Below are positions 8,727 to 17,728 of a stretch of DNA of 64,000 nt, in pieces. This stretch comes from Pycnococcus provasolii (Eukaryota > Chlorophyta > Pseudoscourfieldiophyceae > Pseudoscourfieldiales > Pycnococcaceae): contig OW568861.1 in the NCBI GenBank assembly GCA_938743325.2, positions 124,001 to 188,000 on the forward strand, read 5' to 3'. The translations under genes and the position numbers were made by a program. The notes beneath the pieces were generated by a model that saw nothing but the letters and a program-made list of their open reading frames with translations, had not been told where the DNA came from and did not search any database. Position 1 is the first letter of the stretch; every line of letters begins with the position of its first letter.

Positions 8727-9824
8727 CTACGCCTCGCTGATGACGTCCTTCTCCGAGGGCACGGCGGCGTGGCCTGCGAAAACTTGGCTCTCTGGTGTGT
8801 GGGAAAGGTGTGTGAGAATGGTAAGGTTAGTGCGTGTTGTTTGTTTGCCGTGCCGTTGTTTGTAGTTCAGAGCGACTTGGCCGGACGTACCGATCCCACA
8901 TTCGTTCTTGCCGCGGAGAATGCGGAAGAAGCCATCCTCGCCCCACTGCGTCGACCAGCTGTTCGCGATGATCCAGTACTCGGTGTCGTTCTCGACGCCC
9001 CAGCCGACAATCTTCACGGCGTGGCCACCCTCGACGGTGTCCCACACCTTCCACCAGTGGCGCTCGTAAACGCCGCTCTGGTACGACATGAAGCTCTTGT
9101 ACACCGTGAAGCCAGCCTCAACAGGTCCGTCCGTCATAATAGCCTTCTGGATATCCTCCTCCGTCTCAAGCTGGAACGTGTCCGTCGTCTTGTACTTCGT
9201 GTACGTCTCTCCGTCCACGCACGAGTGCGTGCAATGCGTCGGCTTGCCCGCCCCCGCGCCGTACGGGAAGCAGCCGTCCGTGACGACGCCAGTTTTCTCG
9301 AGGTACTTCCACGCGTTCGCGAGGTAACCTCCGCCGCAGCCGTTGTCCGTCATGTCGCACGACACGAGGTCCTCGGGGCTGAGCACAACGTTCGTCTTGC
9401 CCTGCGTGGCGATAGCCAGGCGGTCAGACAGCGCCTCGGTGGCGGCGAACGCCCAGCACGAGCCGCATCGCTCTTGGTTGCGGATGGGATGAATGTAGTT
9501 CGGCCACTGCTTACGCGCGTCGAAGCTCTCGGGGATGCTGTCGTTGGGGATGTCCTCGTACGACTTCTTCGGGATGCTCTGTCCGACGGGCGCGTCGAGC
9601 TTCGTTCCGAGGAGCTTGCGCGCCTCCTCGCGCAGCCAGCCGTCGAAGTGCTTGTTGTGGCCAGCCTTCCACTTGCTCTTCGGGTCGGCGTTCACGGTGT
9701 CAACGATGAACGGGTCGTTCACGAGCTCGCCCGTCTTCTTGGACACGGCCGCTGTGACGGGCGTGTCGCGTCCGGCCGAGGCGGCGGCCAGGAGCATGGA
9801 GAACACGAGCGTGGTGTACATCAT
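8727..9824 (-). CDS. Cathepsin B-like cysteine protease (papain family C1), one intron
   Basis: The spliced product is 326 aa. A signal peptide (MMYTTLVFSMLLAAASAG) is followed by a propeptide and the mature protease. The catalytic Cys is in QERCGSCWAF (about residue 123), the His in GGHAVKIVGWG and the Asn in ANSWSTQWGEDGFFRI; the CGGG and NECGIG segments are cathepsin B-like. An intron is predicted at 8890-8774 on the minus strand (donor GTACGT, acceptor TTTTCGCAG, possible branch ACTAAC). It is 117 bp with no stop, so unspliced RNA would also be open. Splicing restores ...KNECGIGHAAVPSEKD, which fits the family's C-terminus; the unspliced version inserts 39 unrelated residues. The protein probably acts in a vacuole/lysosome or outside the cell. 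Confidence 0.9.
   Translation of the reverse strand: MMYTTLVFSMLLAAASAGRDTPVTAAVSKKTGELVNDPFIVDTVNADPKSKWKAGHNKHFDGWLREEARKLLGTKLDAPVGQSIPKKSYEDIPNDSIPESFDARKQWPNYIHPIRNQERCGSCWAFAATEALSDRLAIATQGKTNVVLSPEDLVSCDMTDNGCGGGYLANAWKYLEKTGVVTDGCFPYGAGAGKPTHCTHSCVDGETYTKYKTTDTFQLETEEDIQKAIMTDGPVEAGFTVYKSFMSYQSGVYERHWWKVWDTVEGGHAVKIVGWGVENDTEYWIIANSWSTQWGEDGFFRILRGKNECGIGTSGQVALNYKQRHGKQTTRTNLTILTHLSHTPESQVFAGHAAVPSEKDVISEA
8774..8890 (-). other. Predicted 117-bp in-frame intron of cathepsin B
   Basis: On the minus strand the segment begins GTACGT and ends CGCAG, and contains CACTAAC as a possible branch site. It splits a Gly codon. Its length is a multiple of three and it has no in-frame stop, so intron retention would give a longer protein. 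Confidence 0.8.
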
Positions 9825-10535
9825 CTTTCTCAGGTCAGGTGAGTTGTTGCCCAGCGGTTGCAAGACGCAATGCAGCGGAAACAGGACGTTGACGATGACG
9901 GGGAGTGACGCGTCAGGTTCGACGAAAAGGGGAGGGAGAGAGGAGAGGAGAGGAGAGGAGAGCAAAAGCCAGGGAAGGGAAGGGCAGTGGATTTTCAGTC
10001 ACATACATCATGGTCTACGGGATGAGGCCAAGGTTCCTCTTCCTCGCCTTTCCGGAGCTTGATTTTTCCTCCTCAGCGAGAAACGCCGATCATCATCGAT
10101 CGAGGCATCGAGAAAACGGCTCATCAAACTTCAAACTTCAAAGGGGAAAGGGGAGGAGTTGCCGCGTTGCGCTGCGTTCCCCAAAAACAAAAACGAAACC
10201 TGGCTGAGAGGCAACAGACCAAACCCGAAACGGAAAACGCAACCACAAAATCGAAAACGAACAAAACCCCCAAATCGCAGTACCCAAGTCGATGGGTACT
10301 TGGGAAAAAGGAACCGAACAACCACTGAGAAAAAGGAAAGAAAGGTGTTAAAGAAAGGACAGAAGAAGGCTTGTGCGCGTATTCGTATTCGACCAGAGAG
10401 GGTTCCCCGCCTCCAAGTCGGCCCGCCCCTCCCCCCAGTGGATAACCCTCCAACCTGCGCCACGAACTCGGTGAGAACCTCGCCGCCTGCAGCCTTCCGC
10501 GGCGACGCACATTTCCGGTTTTACAAGTCTGCACG
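9825..10535. other. Divergent promoter region, cathepsin B and L24
   Basis: This 711-bp space separates two divergently transcribed genes. It contains a purine-rich GAGAGG tract at about 9938-9962 and A-rich low-complexity sequence. No telomere-type tract and no gene are seen. Confidence 0.5.
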
Positions 10536-11357
10536 ATGATGCTCGCTACTAGCTCCTTCAAGGTACGTTCACGCTCACGTCCGTCTCGGGACGCTTGTGC
10601 TGCTCGTGGTGGTGCTGATGCTGATGCTGCTCATGGTGGTGGTGGCTTCTTCGTGGTGGCTTGGTGCTCCTTTTTTTGGTTTCTTGGTGGTTTCATGTTT
10701 GGTTTGGTTTGGTGGTTTCATCTTTTGCTCGCTTTTTGTTCCTTCTTTTGATGCTGGTGCTCATTTGGACGGGTCGTCTTCACGTTTTGTTCTCTAACAC
10801 GCTCCTCCCGCTGGTACACACCACTACCCAAACATAAACAATAATAAATAATAATACAGGGCGCGCGTGTCAACACAGCACCCCGCGTTAGGCAAGTCGC
10901 CGCCACGCCCCAGCGAATGATCGCTGTTCAGGCGAAAAAGCCATGGATCAAGCAGGAATGCAAGCCAAACAGCAAGCCTGTGCGCATTCCGATGCACGTC
11001 AGGCTCGGGGATACCGTTCAGGTGATTGCGGGAGATGACAAGGGAAAAGTTGGAGAGGTGGTGGAAGTGCTGACGAAAAAGGGAAAGGTGGTGGTGCGCG
11101 AAGTCAACATGACGTACCGCACAGTGCCGCCGCGAGGGGAGGATGCGGCGGGAAGCGTCATCCGCAAGGAGAGCCCCATCCACCACAGCAAGGTGATGCT
11201 CTACAGCACGAAGGAGAAGGTGGCAAGCCGCGTCGGACACAAGATCCTCGACGACGGCCGAAAGGTGCGAATTCTCGTCAAGACGGGAGAGGTTGTCGAG
11301 GCGGCAGAGCGAAGCCGTGAGCCGGAGGCGTCGGAGGAGGGCGAGTCGTCCGAGTAA
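10536..11357 (+). CDS. RPL24: Plastid ribosomal protein L24 (uL24), one intron
   Basis: The body from Met 10917 has a KOW motif (LGDTVQVIAGDDKGKVGEVVEVL) followed by VREVNMTYRTV and ...SPIHHSKVMLYS, as in bacterial and plastid L24, an early assembly protein of the large subunit. A short acidic tail is added. A first exon probably starts at 10536 (MMLATSSFK...), and the intron begins GTACGT at 10563. The best-looking acceptor (AATACAG, ending 10860) keeps the frame only if the donor is shifted to GTTCAC at 10567; that gives a basic transit peptide (...ARVNTAPRVRQVAATPQRM). Alternatively the GTACGT donor joins an acceptor ending at 10913. The exact junction is unresolved; the L24 call is secure. 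Confidence 0.85.
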
Positions 11358-11555
11358 AAAACTAATTCAAAACGAGGATTTACAAAATATGAGCTACAAT
11401 AAAAACTCAGATCGCTCGCACTTCTTTCTGTCCAGCGGTCGTCCATTCATGGACTTGTCATCGCCGCCACATCCGCCACCAAACCGTGCATCAATCAACA
11501 TCAAGACTTAGGAGTTACATTTTACTACTTTTATCCGGAGTATCTAGAGTCGTGT

Positions 11556-12470
11556 TTAGCTGCCTCTCTTCATGAAGCGAGCGCGAAGCTGCTCCGTCTC
11601 CGCGCGAAGCGCAGCCACTTTGGCGTTCACCTCCTTCGTCGCGATTTCCGAAGACGCCTTGACTTCCGCCAACGCCGCCTCGTGCTCGGCATCCGCCGCA
11701 CGTCGCGCATCCGCCTCGCGCGCCTTGCTCGCCGCCAACGCCGCTTCCGAGTCAGACGCGAGCGTGAGCGTGCAAAGCACGCTCGCCATCGCGACGTCCG
11801 CCGTCTTCTCACACAAGTCGAGCGCGCTGATGCCGTCGGCGTTAGGCCTTCTCGCGTCCGCGCCTCGCTCTAGCAGCACCTTGGCGGCGCTGAGATTTCG
11901 CGCCTTCACTGCCGCGTGCAGCGCAGTCATTCCGCTCCGGATCTCCTTGTTTGGGTCCGCACCAAAGCCAAGAAGTAGCGCGGCGGCGGCGGCGTCACCC
12001 TGGTGCCTCGCGTGGTCGACGTCAGCCTGCAAGGCAACGTCTACTTCGCTTCCAGCCGCAGCTCCTTCCTCGTCGTCGACGTTGGACGTGAGTGCGCACG
12101 CCGCTATCAAGCACGTCCCTCTTGAAGTTTCGAGGTCCACGCTTGCCCCTCCCTGTATGAGCGCCTTCATGACGTCCCCGTCGCCAAGTGTCGTCGCGGC
12201 GCGCAGCGCGGTGTTGCCCGTGGATGTGACAAAGTTTGCGGAGCAGTAGTTCTGTGAGAGCAGGGATGTTACCAGGTCAGGCCCGTGTCCCGCGGACGCG
12301 GCTGCAATCAGCGGCGTGGTCTGGTTGATTTCGACGTCGAGCGAAAGCTCCGGAGACGCTGCCGACACGAGTTCAGACGAGACGAGCGTGAGGCAGTCGA
12401 GCGGCGTGAGGGAGGTGTCGAGCAGGATGGCGAGGACGCGAGACGCCGCGGCCGAGGACGAGGGCGCCAT
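11556..12470 (-). CDS. Ankyrin-repeat protein with C-terminal coiled coil
   Basis: This 304-aa protein has about four or five ankyrin-type repeats, recognisable from TTPLIAAASAGH, GNTALRAATTLGD, GMTALHAAVKARN and GISALDLCEKTAD, with a low-complexity insert between the second and third. The last 75 residues (SEAALAASKAREADARRAAD...) form an Ala/Glu/Arg-rich coiled coil ending near a basic C-terminus. Ankyrin repeats mediate protein-protein contacts; no partner can be named. The ATG at 12470 is the first Met codon of the frame. It runs convergently with the L24 gene and divergently from ARMC6. Confidence 0.8.
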   Translation of the reverse strand: MAPSSSAAASRVLAILLDTSLTPLDCLTLVSSELVSAASPELSLDVEINQTTPLIAAASAGHGPDLVTSLLSQNYCSANFVTSTGNTALRAATTLGDGDVMKALIQGGASVDLETSRGTCLIAACALTSNVDDEEGAAAGSEVDVALQADVDHARHQGDAAAAALLLGFGADPNKEIRSGMTALHAAVKARNLSAAKVLLERGADARRPNADGISALDLCEKTADVAMASVLCTLTLASDSEAALAASKAREADARRAADAEHEAALAEVKASSEIATKEVNAKVAALRAETEQLRARFMKRGS

Positions 12471-12546
12471 GGAAAACGGCAACAGGCGACCGACGGGAAT
12501 AATAGTGACAGGTCAAACCAGAGGTCAAACCCCTTCAACAGAGGTA

Positions 12547-12611
12547 GCCCTAACCCTAACCCTTTGGTTTTAAAACCCTAACCTAAGACTCGTAGGGTTA
12601 GGGTTAGGGTG
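12547..12611. repeat. Telomere-type tracts in both orientations between divergent genes
   Basis: CCCTAA units occur at 12548-12562 and 12575-12585, and TTAGGG units at 12593-12611, so the tracts face each other. The cluster sits in the 306-bp space between the divergent ankyrin and ARMC6 genes. Confidence 0.9.
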
Positions 12612-12776
12612 AGCCGTCCTTTTACTTCTACTTCTAGACGTTGTCTCCGTCTTCTTCTCTTTCCCGCGGCATTTCCTTTCCTTTTTTCCCTTCACTTTGG
12701 TTTCACTACAGCATTTCCCCTTGCCCTTGCGTGTGTTTGTGTGTGTGCTGTGATCTTAAAAAACAACCCAACCCTC

Positions 12777-14426
12777 ATGGCGGTTCTCGACGCCGAAACG
12801 CTCGCGCCCGCGACCACGCCGCCGCCCGCGCGCCTCTCCAAGATCTCGCAGGAGGACTTCGACGCCATGGTCCAGGAATCCATAGACACCTTCGACATGG
12901 AACCTGAAGAGGCGGTGGAGTCGGCGCTCGAGGAGTGCGCCATGCAAAAGAGAGACGTCTCCGCCATCTGCAAGAAGGCTGACGGCGTGAACGCGCGCGA
13001 AGCGCTTCCCATCGTCGTCGCGTTCCGCAAACTCGACGCGCAGCTTCCGAAGGGCGTGCCGCTGCCGGGCACCACGGAGCAGACCACCCACGAGCTCGAC
13101 GCCGCGAAGATTGCCGAGGCGATCGACGACGTGCGCAGCGCCATCACCTCGTGCAGCGACGACGACGAACGCGCGAACATGCTCTGCATCGCCGCCGACG
13201 TCGGGCTCACGGGGTGCGCTCTGTATGCGTGCAGGTGTGCCGCCGCCACGGCTGACAGCGCACTCCTCGTCAACGCGCTGCACGCGCTAAAGGACTGCCT
13301 CGGCGCGCAGATGCCGAGAGACGTGTTCGTGCACTGCAAGGGCTCGATCGAGCTCTGTGCGTACCTGACGACGTATGCCGACGACGTTCAGGTGGCAACC
13401 GCGACGTGCGTCGTCGTGGAGGCAGCTGCTAGCAAGCACGAAGCCAGCAAGGATGCGCACGTCAAGGCTGGCATCCCCACAGCTCTCGTGGGCATCTTCG
13501 AAAAGCACGCCGACGACGATGCGGCTTGCCTGGCTTGCGTGGAGGCTATGCGCCGCATTGCCACCGCGGACGACCCGACGCCCATGCAGGCGAGTGGCGC
13601 ATTCCGCTACGCCCGCGATATGGGCAAGGGTGGCGGCGCCGTGGCTGTGCTGAGCGCGATCAAGAGGCGCGCGTCGCGACTGGGCAGCGTCGACCTCGAC
13701 GCCGCGCTCGCGGCAAGCAAGGCGACGGATGCATCTGCATCGGCGGAGGAAGCGGACGCGCGCGAGGACGATGCGGACGCGTCGACGCCGTCCGTGCCGA
13801 CGACTTCAGCCGCTGACGCGAGTTCGCTCGTGTCTCTGCTGGCAAGCCTCGTTGCAACGCTGAAGCGCCTCGCGGCGAACGACGAGGTGGTAATGCTCCT
13901 CTTCGACGCTGGCGTCGTTGCGACGACGCTGAGCCTTATCGCATGGTGCACGGGCCCGCACTCGTTCCAATTCCAGCCTCGTCTGTGCCGTTCCGCGTGC
14001 TCGCTTCTGTGGCAGACGGCGTGTTCGGACGGACCGAAGGAGAGCATTATCAACGACGGCACGACGCTGCTCGGCGACGTTGTGCGCCGCTACCCCAAGC
14101 ACGCCGGCGTTCTCGAGCAGGCTGTCGGCGCGCTGGGCGCAGCGACACTCCGCCAGCCCGCTCTTGCGGAGTCTGCGGCGTCCATGGGTGCGTTCGAGAC
14201 GTGCGCGGACGCGCTCAAGGCTGCGCCGGAGAAGGAGTGGGTGTGCCGGCAAGCGTGCCTCGCGGGCTCGAACATGGTGCGCCGCAGCGATGAGTGCAAG
14301 TCTCGCGCTCACGCCGCGAATCTGGAGGAGCTTGTGAGGAGCGCCCGCGCGAGGCACCCGAAGAGCTGCAAGGACGTGGGAACTGCGTTTTTGCGCGACT
14401 TGGGCATCGAGGACTACAAGAACTAA
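12777..14426 (+). CDS. ARMC6: Armadillo-repeat protein, ARMC6-like
   Basis: The product is 549 aa. The N-terminus KISQEDFDAMVQESIDTFDMEPEEAVESAL closely follows the conserved N-terminal motif of ARMC6 proteins. It is followed by helical ARM-type repeats, for example KAGIPTALVGIFEKHADDDAACLACVEAMRRIA and FDAGVVATTLSLIAWC. An Ala/Asp/Ser-rich linker lies at about residues 325-345. ARMC6 is conserved across eukaryotes but poorly understood. The ATG at 12777 was chosen because the preceding frame is a hydrophobic, telomere-repeat-derived stretch without an ATG. Confidence 0.85.
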   Translation: MAVLDAETLAPATTPPPARLSKISQEDFDAMVQESIDTFDMEPEEAVESALEECAMQKRDVSAICKKADGVNAREALPIVVAFRKLDAQLPKGVPLPGTTEQTTHELDAAKIAEAIDDVRSAITSCSDDDERANMLCIAADVGLTGCALYACRCAAATADSALLVNALHALKDCLGAQMPRDVFVHCKGSIELCAYLTTYADDVQVATATCVVVEAAASKHEASKDAHVKAGIPTALVGIFEKHADDDAACLACVEAMRRIATADDPTPMQASGAFRYARDMGKGGGAVAVLSAIKRRASRLGSVDLDAALAASKATDASASAEEADAREDDADASTPSVPTTSAADASSLVSLLASLVATLKRLAANDEVVMLLFDAGVVATTLSLIAWCTGPHSFQFQPRLCRSACSLLWQTACSDGPKESIINDGTTLLGDVVRRYPKHAGVLEQAVGALGAATLRQPALAESAASMGAFETCADALKAAPEKEWVCRQACLAGSNMVRRSDECKSRAHAANLEELVRSARARHPKSCKDVGTAFLRDLGIEDYKN

Positions 14427-15473
14427 TAATGTTACTTGACCTTCTGAATCCAGGCCAACTCGTCCCTCTCCTCTACGTTCCCCCACAGACGGCCACAGTC
14501 CTTCCAGTCTCAGGGTTTTCCCAAGGCAAGCTGTGAGATGGCGCAGATCGACGCGGCAATCGCGTCAGCGCGCAGAGCCGCACGCACTGAGCTCACCGCC
14601 GCTCATCCCGAACACACGGCGATACAGACACTGATCGCACGCATGATACCAACATCATCGTGCTCACGAGACACGCTCCTCACGATCGCAGATCAGCACA
14701 CGACGCTTCCCGCATTCATCGCCGCCATCGCGACAAGGATGCGCAGCGAGAGCGCAGAAGGATACGCAACGAATCGCGATTACTTCGGTACACGCCACTA
14801 CACGCGAGATCAAGTCGTCATGGTAGTGCAAGAAGCCAAGCAGCGACGGAACAAAACACGCTCTGGCGCTGGCGCACCTACGCATTGCATGGCCTTCACG
14901 GTGCGCGGGCAGCCGGGCACTGCGCGACCTCGTGCCCCGGACCGCCGCACAACGCGCAACGGCGGGCCCCGCCGCCGCCCGGAGGTGGGACGCGCCCAGG
15001 CGCGCCTCCCCCGCCACCATGATGATAGTCCTCGATGCCCAACCGCGGAACCGCCCCAACAAGTCCCGCGTTGCCGAGGTTCCACCAGCATAGCACCGCC
15101 GTGCCACCTTACTCACCTGGCTTGATGGGGTCGAGATACGAGAACTCGAGAAGGCGCCGAACGACGGGAAGCCTTGCCCTTGCTTGGTTGAGTGCGCGCT
15201 GACCTCAAGAACCTCCCCACACAAAGCAAACGCAGGGAAGGAAGTGCGACGCCATTGCACAGTATACTAATTGACAACAAAAGCAGCGCGACCGGGATCC
15301 CACATGTCCCTCCAGGCTCCAGTTCATCGGTACGGACCAACAGCGGATTCCCCAGCAAACGAGGCAACTGCGCGGGATTTCTCCTTTTCCTCCGGGGAAT
15401 CTCCGCCTCTGCTTCTGCGAGGTTTTGAGTTGAGTTTTCGCCATCGTCATCGCTCCATTCTCTTGCACACGTC
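14427..15473. other. About 1 kb spacer with one doubtful ORF
   Basis: Between ARMC6 and HflX there is a single 195-codon frame (14538-15125), listed separately, and a CCHC-like motif on the other strand. Nothing else is recognised. The part nearest 15474 should hold the HflX promoter. Confidence 0.4.
14538..15125 (+). CDS. Hypothetical protein, doubtful
   Basis: This 195-aa frame begins MAQIDAAIASARRAARTEL. Its first 100 residues look moderately helical (IADQHTTLPAFIAAIATRMR, YTRDQVVMVVQEAKQRRNK), while the second half is Arg/Pro-rich and reads like non-coding GC-rich DNA. It is not recognised. The minus strand of the same DNA (14896-15096) carries a Gly-rich stretch with a CX2CX4HX4C zinc-knuckle pattern, so this could be a retroelement relic in either orientation, or no gene. 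Confidence 0.25.
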   Translation: MAQIDAAIASARRAARTELTAAHPEHTAIQTLIARMIPTSSCSRDTLLTIADQHTTLPAFIAAIATRMRSESAEGYATNRDYFGTRHYTRDQVVMVVQEAKQRRNKTRSGAGAPTHCMAFTVRGQPGTARPRAPDRRTTRNGGPRRRPEVGRAQARLPRHHDDSPRCPTAEPPQQVPRCRGSTSIAPPCHLTHLA

Positions 15474-17618
15474 ATGCCGCCTGCTTCGGTCGCCTCTGTC
15501 GCCGCGGCGTCTCGGCGTGGTGGTGGTGGTGGTAGTGGTAGCAGTGGTCACCTGTGTGGTGTTAGTCGTCAACACCTGTGTGGTAGCCGTGTCACCTGTG
15601 TGTCTCGTTCTTGCTCTTCTGGCTCTTCTTTGGGCACATCTTTGTCTTCTCGGCGGGTTTTGGCTCCCTCCCTTCCTCGTGCGCGTCTGTGGTGCGTGGG
15701 ACGTGGAATCATACGGGGTGGTGCGCCGCACGCGTCGTCGTCGTCGTCGTCGTCCTCAGAAGCACCGTCCGAAGAACGGCCAGAGAAGTCTGCAAGTGAC
15801 GATGACTACGCGGACATCACGGAAAACGTCAACGGGCGAGAGGAGGAACAGAAACGCACGCCGTCGTGGTCAGCCGTGCTGCTCGACCAGGCGGCGAAGA
15901 CGATCGACTTGGAAGAGCTCTCCGAATCGGCGGCAAATGCCGCGATGGAGAGGTGGGCAGACGCCGCGGCTAAGGCTGTTGCTTCCGCTGAGCTCTCGAG
16001 CTTCGACAACGTGCGCACGTTTGACGAAGATGATAGAGCAGAGCGAGCCTTCCTCGTCGGCGTGGAGACCAAAAATCTCAATAACGATGCGCCACCATCC
16101 ACATCATCTTCTTCTGCCCCATCGTCGTCGTCGTCATCCTCGTTCCTTTCGCCATCCGTCGACAAAATGCCGCCACGTCAACGGTCGGGAGGCTTGGCGG
16201 CACCCGCTCTGCCTCCCGTGCCCGCGGCCACCAACAAAAACGACAGCGAGCAGGCGCCAAAGCCGAAGCCGAAGCCGAAGTCACCACCTCAGCCTCGCAC
16301 GCCGCGCTTCAACATCGCTGCAAGCTTGGACGAGCTGGGAAGGTTGGCGGATACCGCGGGACTCGAGGTGGTGGGAAGCACGAGCCAGCGACTCGACCCG
16401 CCGAACCCAAAGACGTACGTCGGATCTGGAAAAGTGCAGGAAATCAAGGCGGCGGTGGCGCGATACGGCGTCGACACGGTCATATTCGACGATGCGCTCA
16501 CGCCCGCGCAGCTGCGTGCGCTCGAGGCGGAACTTGCAGGCGAATACCAGGTGGATGGCGTCGACTTTCTCGGAAGGCGAGGGAAAGGTGTGCGCTCGGT
16601 GCGCGTGTGCGATCGTACCGCGCTCATCTTGGACATTTTCAGCCAGCGCGCAGCCACCAGGGAGGCGTCCTTGCAGGTGGAGCTTGCGTCGATCGAGTAC
16701 CAGCTGCCTCGCCTCACGCGCATGTGGACGCACCTCGAGCGACAAAGTGGATCCGGGCAAGTGAAGGGCATGGGAGAGAAACAGATCGAGGTGGATCGTC
16801 GCGTGCTGAAAGATAAGCGCGCGCGCATCCAGAAGGAGCTGAAGAAGACTCGGCAGGAGCGGTTCTACCGTAAGCACCAGCGCGGCGGAAGACGCGAAAC
16901 GCGCGAACCCGTCGTCGCGCTCGTCGGCTACACGAATGCTGGCAAGTCCACCCTGCTGAACGCACTCACACGTACGCAGCGCCCAGCATTCGCCGAGGAT
17001 AAGCTGTTCGCCACGCTCGACCCTACGTCGAGGCGACTCAGGCTTCCGGGAGGTGGACACGTGGTTCTTACAGACACGGTGGGATTCGTGCAGAAGCTCC
17101 CAACGGAGGTGGTAGAGGCGTTTCGAGCCACGCTCGAGGAGGTGGTGGAGGCGGACCTGATTGTGCGCGTCGTGGACATCAGCGACACTGCGGCGGCGGC
17201 GCAGCTCGATGCCGTTGACGCTGTGCTCGAGTCGCTGTTTACCAACAAAAGTCGAGCACCGCGATGGCAACGCAAGTGGCTCGACAGCCAGGGCTTGTCG
17301 GAGGAATACGAGGAGAATGCTCCCGGCCGTCGTGCTCGTCCGCCGACGCTCAGCGTGTGGAACAAGGTGGATGCGGCTGCAAGTCCAGACGAACTCAAGA
17401 TGGCTGCGTCGCGCGTTTCAACGCTGGCCGCCGCGAAGGCGCGCATGAGTGGTGGTGCAATTTGCGTGAGCGCGACTGAGCGGACGGGATTTGACGACCT
17501 GCTGCAGCGCATCGAGGACATTCTGGCTGCGAACGACATTGACGCGCCCGTGCCAGAGTACATAACGGAACGTCAGCACTACGAGCGATACATGGAGGAC
17601 ATGGAGGAAGACGTGTAA
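15474..17618 (+). CDS. HFLX: HflX-type GTPase, probably plastid-targeted
   Basis: This 714-aa protein has a long Ser/Gly/Arg-rich N-terminus fitting a transit peptide plus linker, then the HflX N-terminal domain (about 280-440; VGSGKVQEIKAAV, DRTALILDIFSQRA, LQVELASIEYQLPRL) and the G domain. G1 is GYTNAGKST (about 485), the switch II motif is DTVGF and G4 is NKVD (about 630). HflX binds the large ribosomal subunit and can split stalled or hibernating ribosomes. An insert of about 40 residues lies just before G4. The organelle is inferred from the transit-like N-terminus. A plastid hibernation factor, which would act on the same target, lies at the right end of the window. Confidence 0.93.
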   Translation: MPPASVASVAAASRRGGGGGSGSSGHLCGVSRQHLCGSRVTCVSRSCSSGSSLGTSLSSRRVLAPSLPRARLWCVGRGIIRGGAPHASSSSSSSSEAPSEERPEKSASDDDYADITENVNGREEEQKRTPSWSAVLLDQAAKTIDLEELSESAANAAMERWADAAAKAVASAELSSFDNVRTFDEDDRAERAFLVGVETKNLNNDAPPSTSSSSAPSSSSSSSFLSPSVDKMPPRQRSGGLAAPALPPVPAATNKNDSEQAPKPKPKPKSPPQPRTPRFNIAASLDELGRLADTAGLEVVGSTSQRLDPPNPKTYVGSGKVQEIKAAVARYGVDTVIFDDALTPAQLRALEAELAGEYQVDGVDFLGRRGKGVRSVRVCDRTALILDIFSQRAATREASLQVELASIEYQLPRLTRMWTHLERQSGSGQVKGMGEKQIEVDRRVLKDKRARIQKELKKTRQERFYRKHQRGGRRETREPVVALVGYTNAGKSTLLNALTRTQRPAFAEDKLFATLDPTSRRLRLPGGGHVVLTDTVGFVQKLPTEVVEAFRATLEEVVEADLIVRVVDISDTAAAAQLDAVDAVLESLFTNKSRAPRWQRKWLDSQGLSEEYEENAPGRRARPPTLSVWNKVDAAASPDELKMAASRVSTLAAAKARMSGGAICVSATERTGFDDLLQRIEDILAANDIDAPVPEYITERQHYERYMEDMEEDV

Positions 17619-17728
17619 TTTTTAATTTTAAGCAAATATTTGTTTTTTCAATTTCAGCAATGCATTTGGTGTTTACGTTTTTTTTTTCTTGCTACTATCG
17701 TTCTGATGGTTGTTCCTATGTCGTCCAT

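Noticed and set aside
8769-9842. A 357-codon frame antisense to cathepsin B
   Set aside because: It is a mirror frame of a well-supported protease gene in GC-rich DNA, with no recognisable domain.
15271-16764. A 497-codon plus-strand frame overlapping HflX
   Set aside because: It is Arg/Ser-rich, has no domain, and overlaps the strongly conserved HflX frame.
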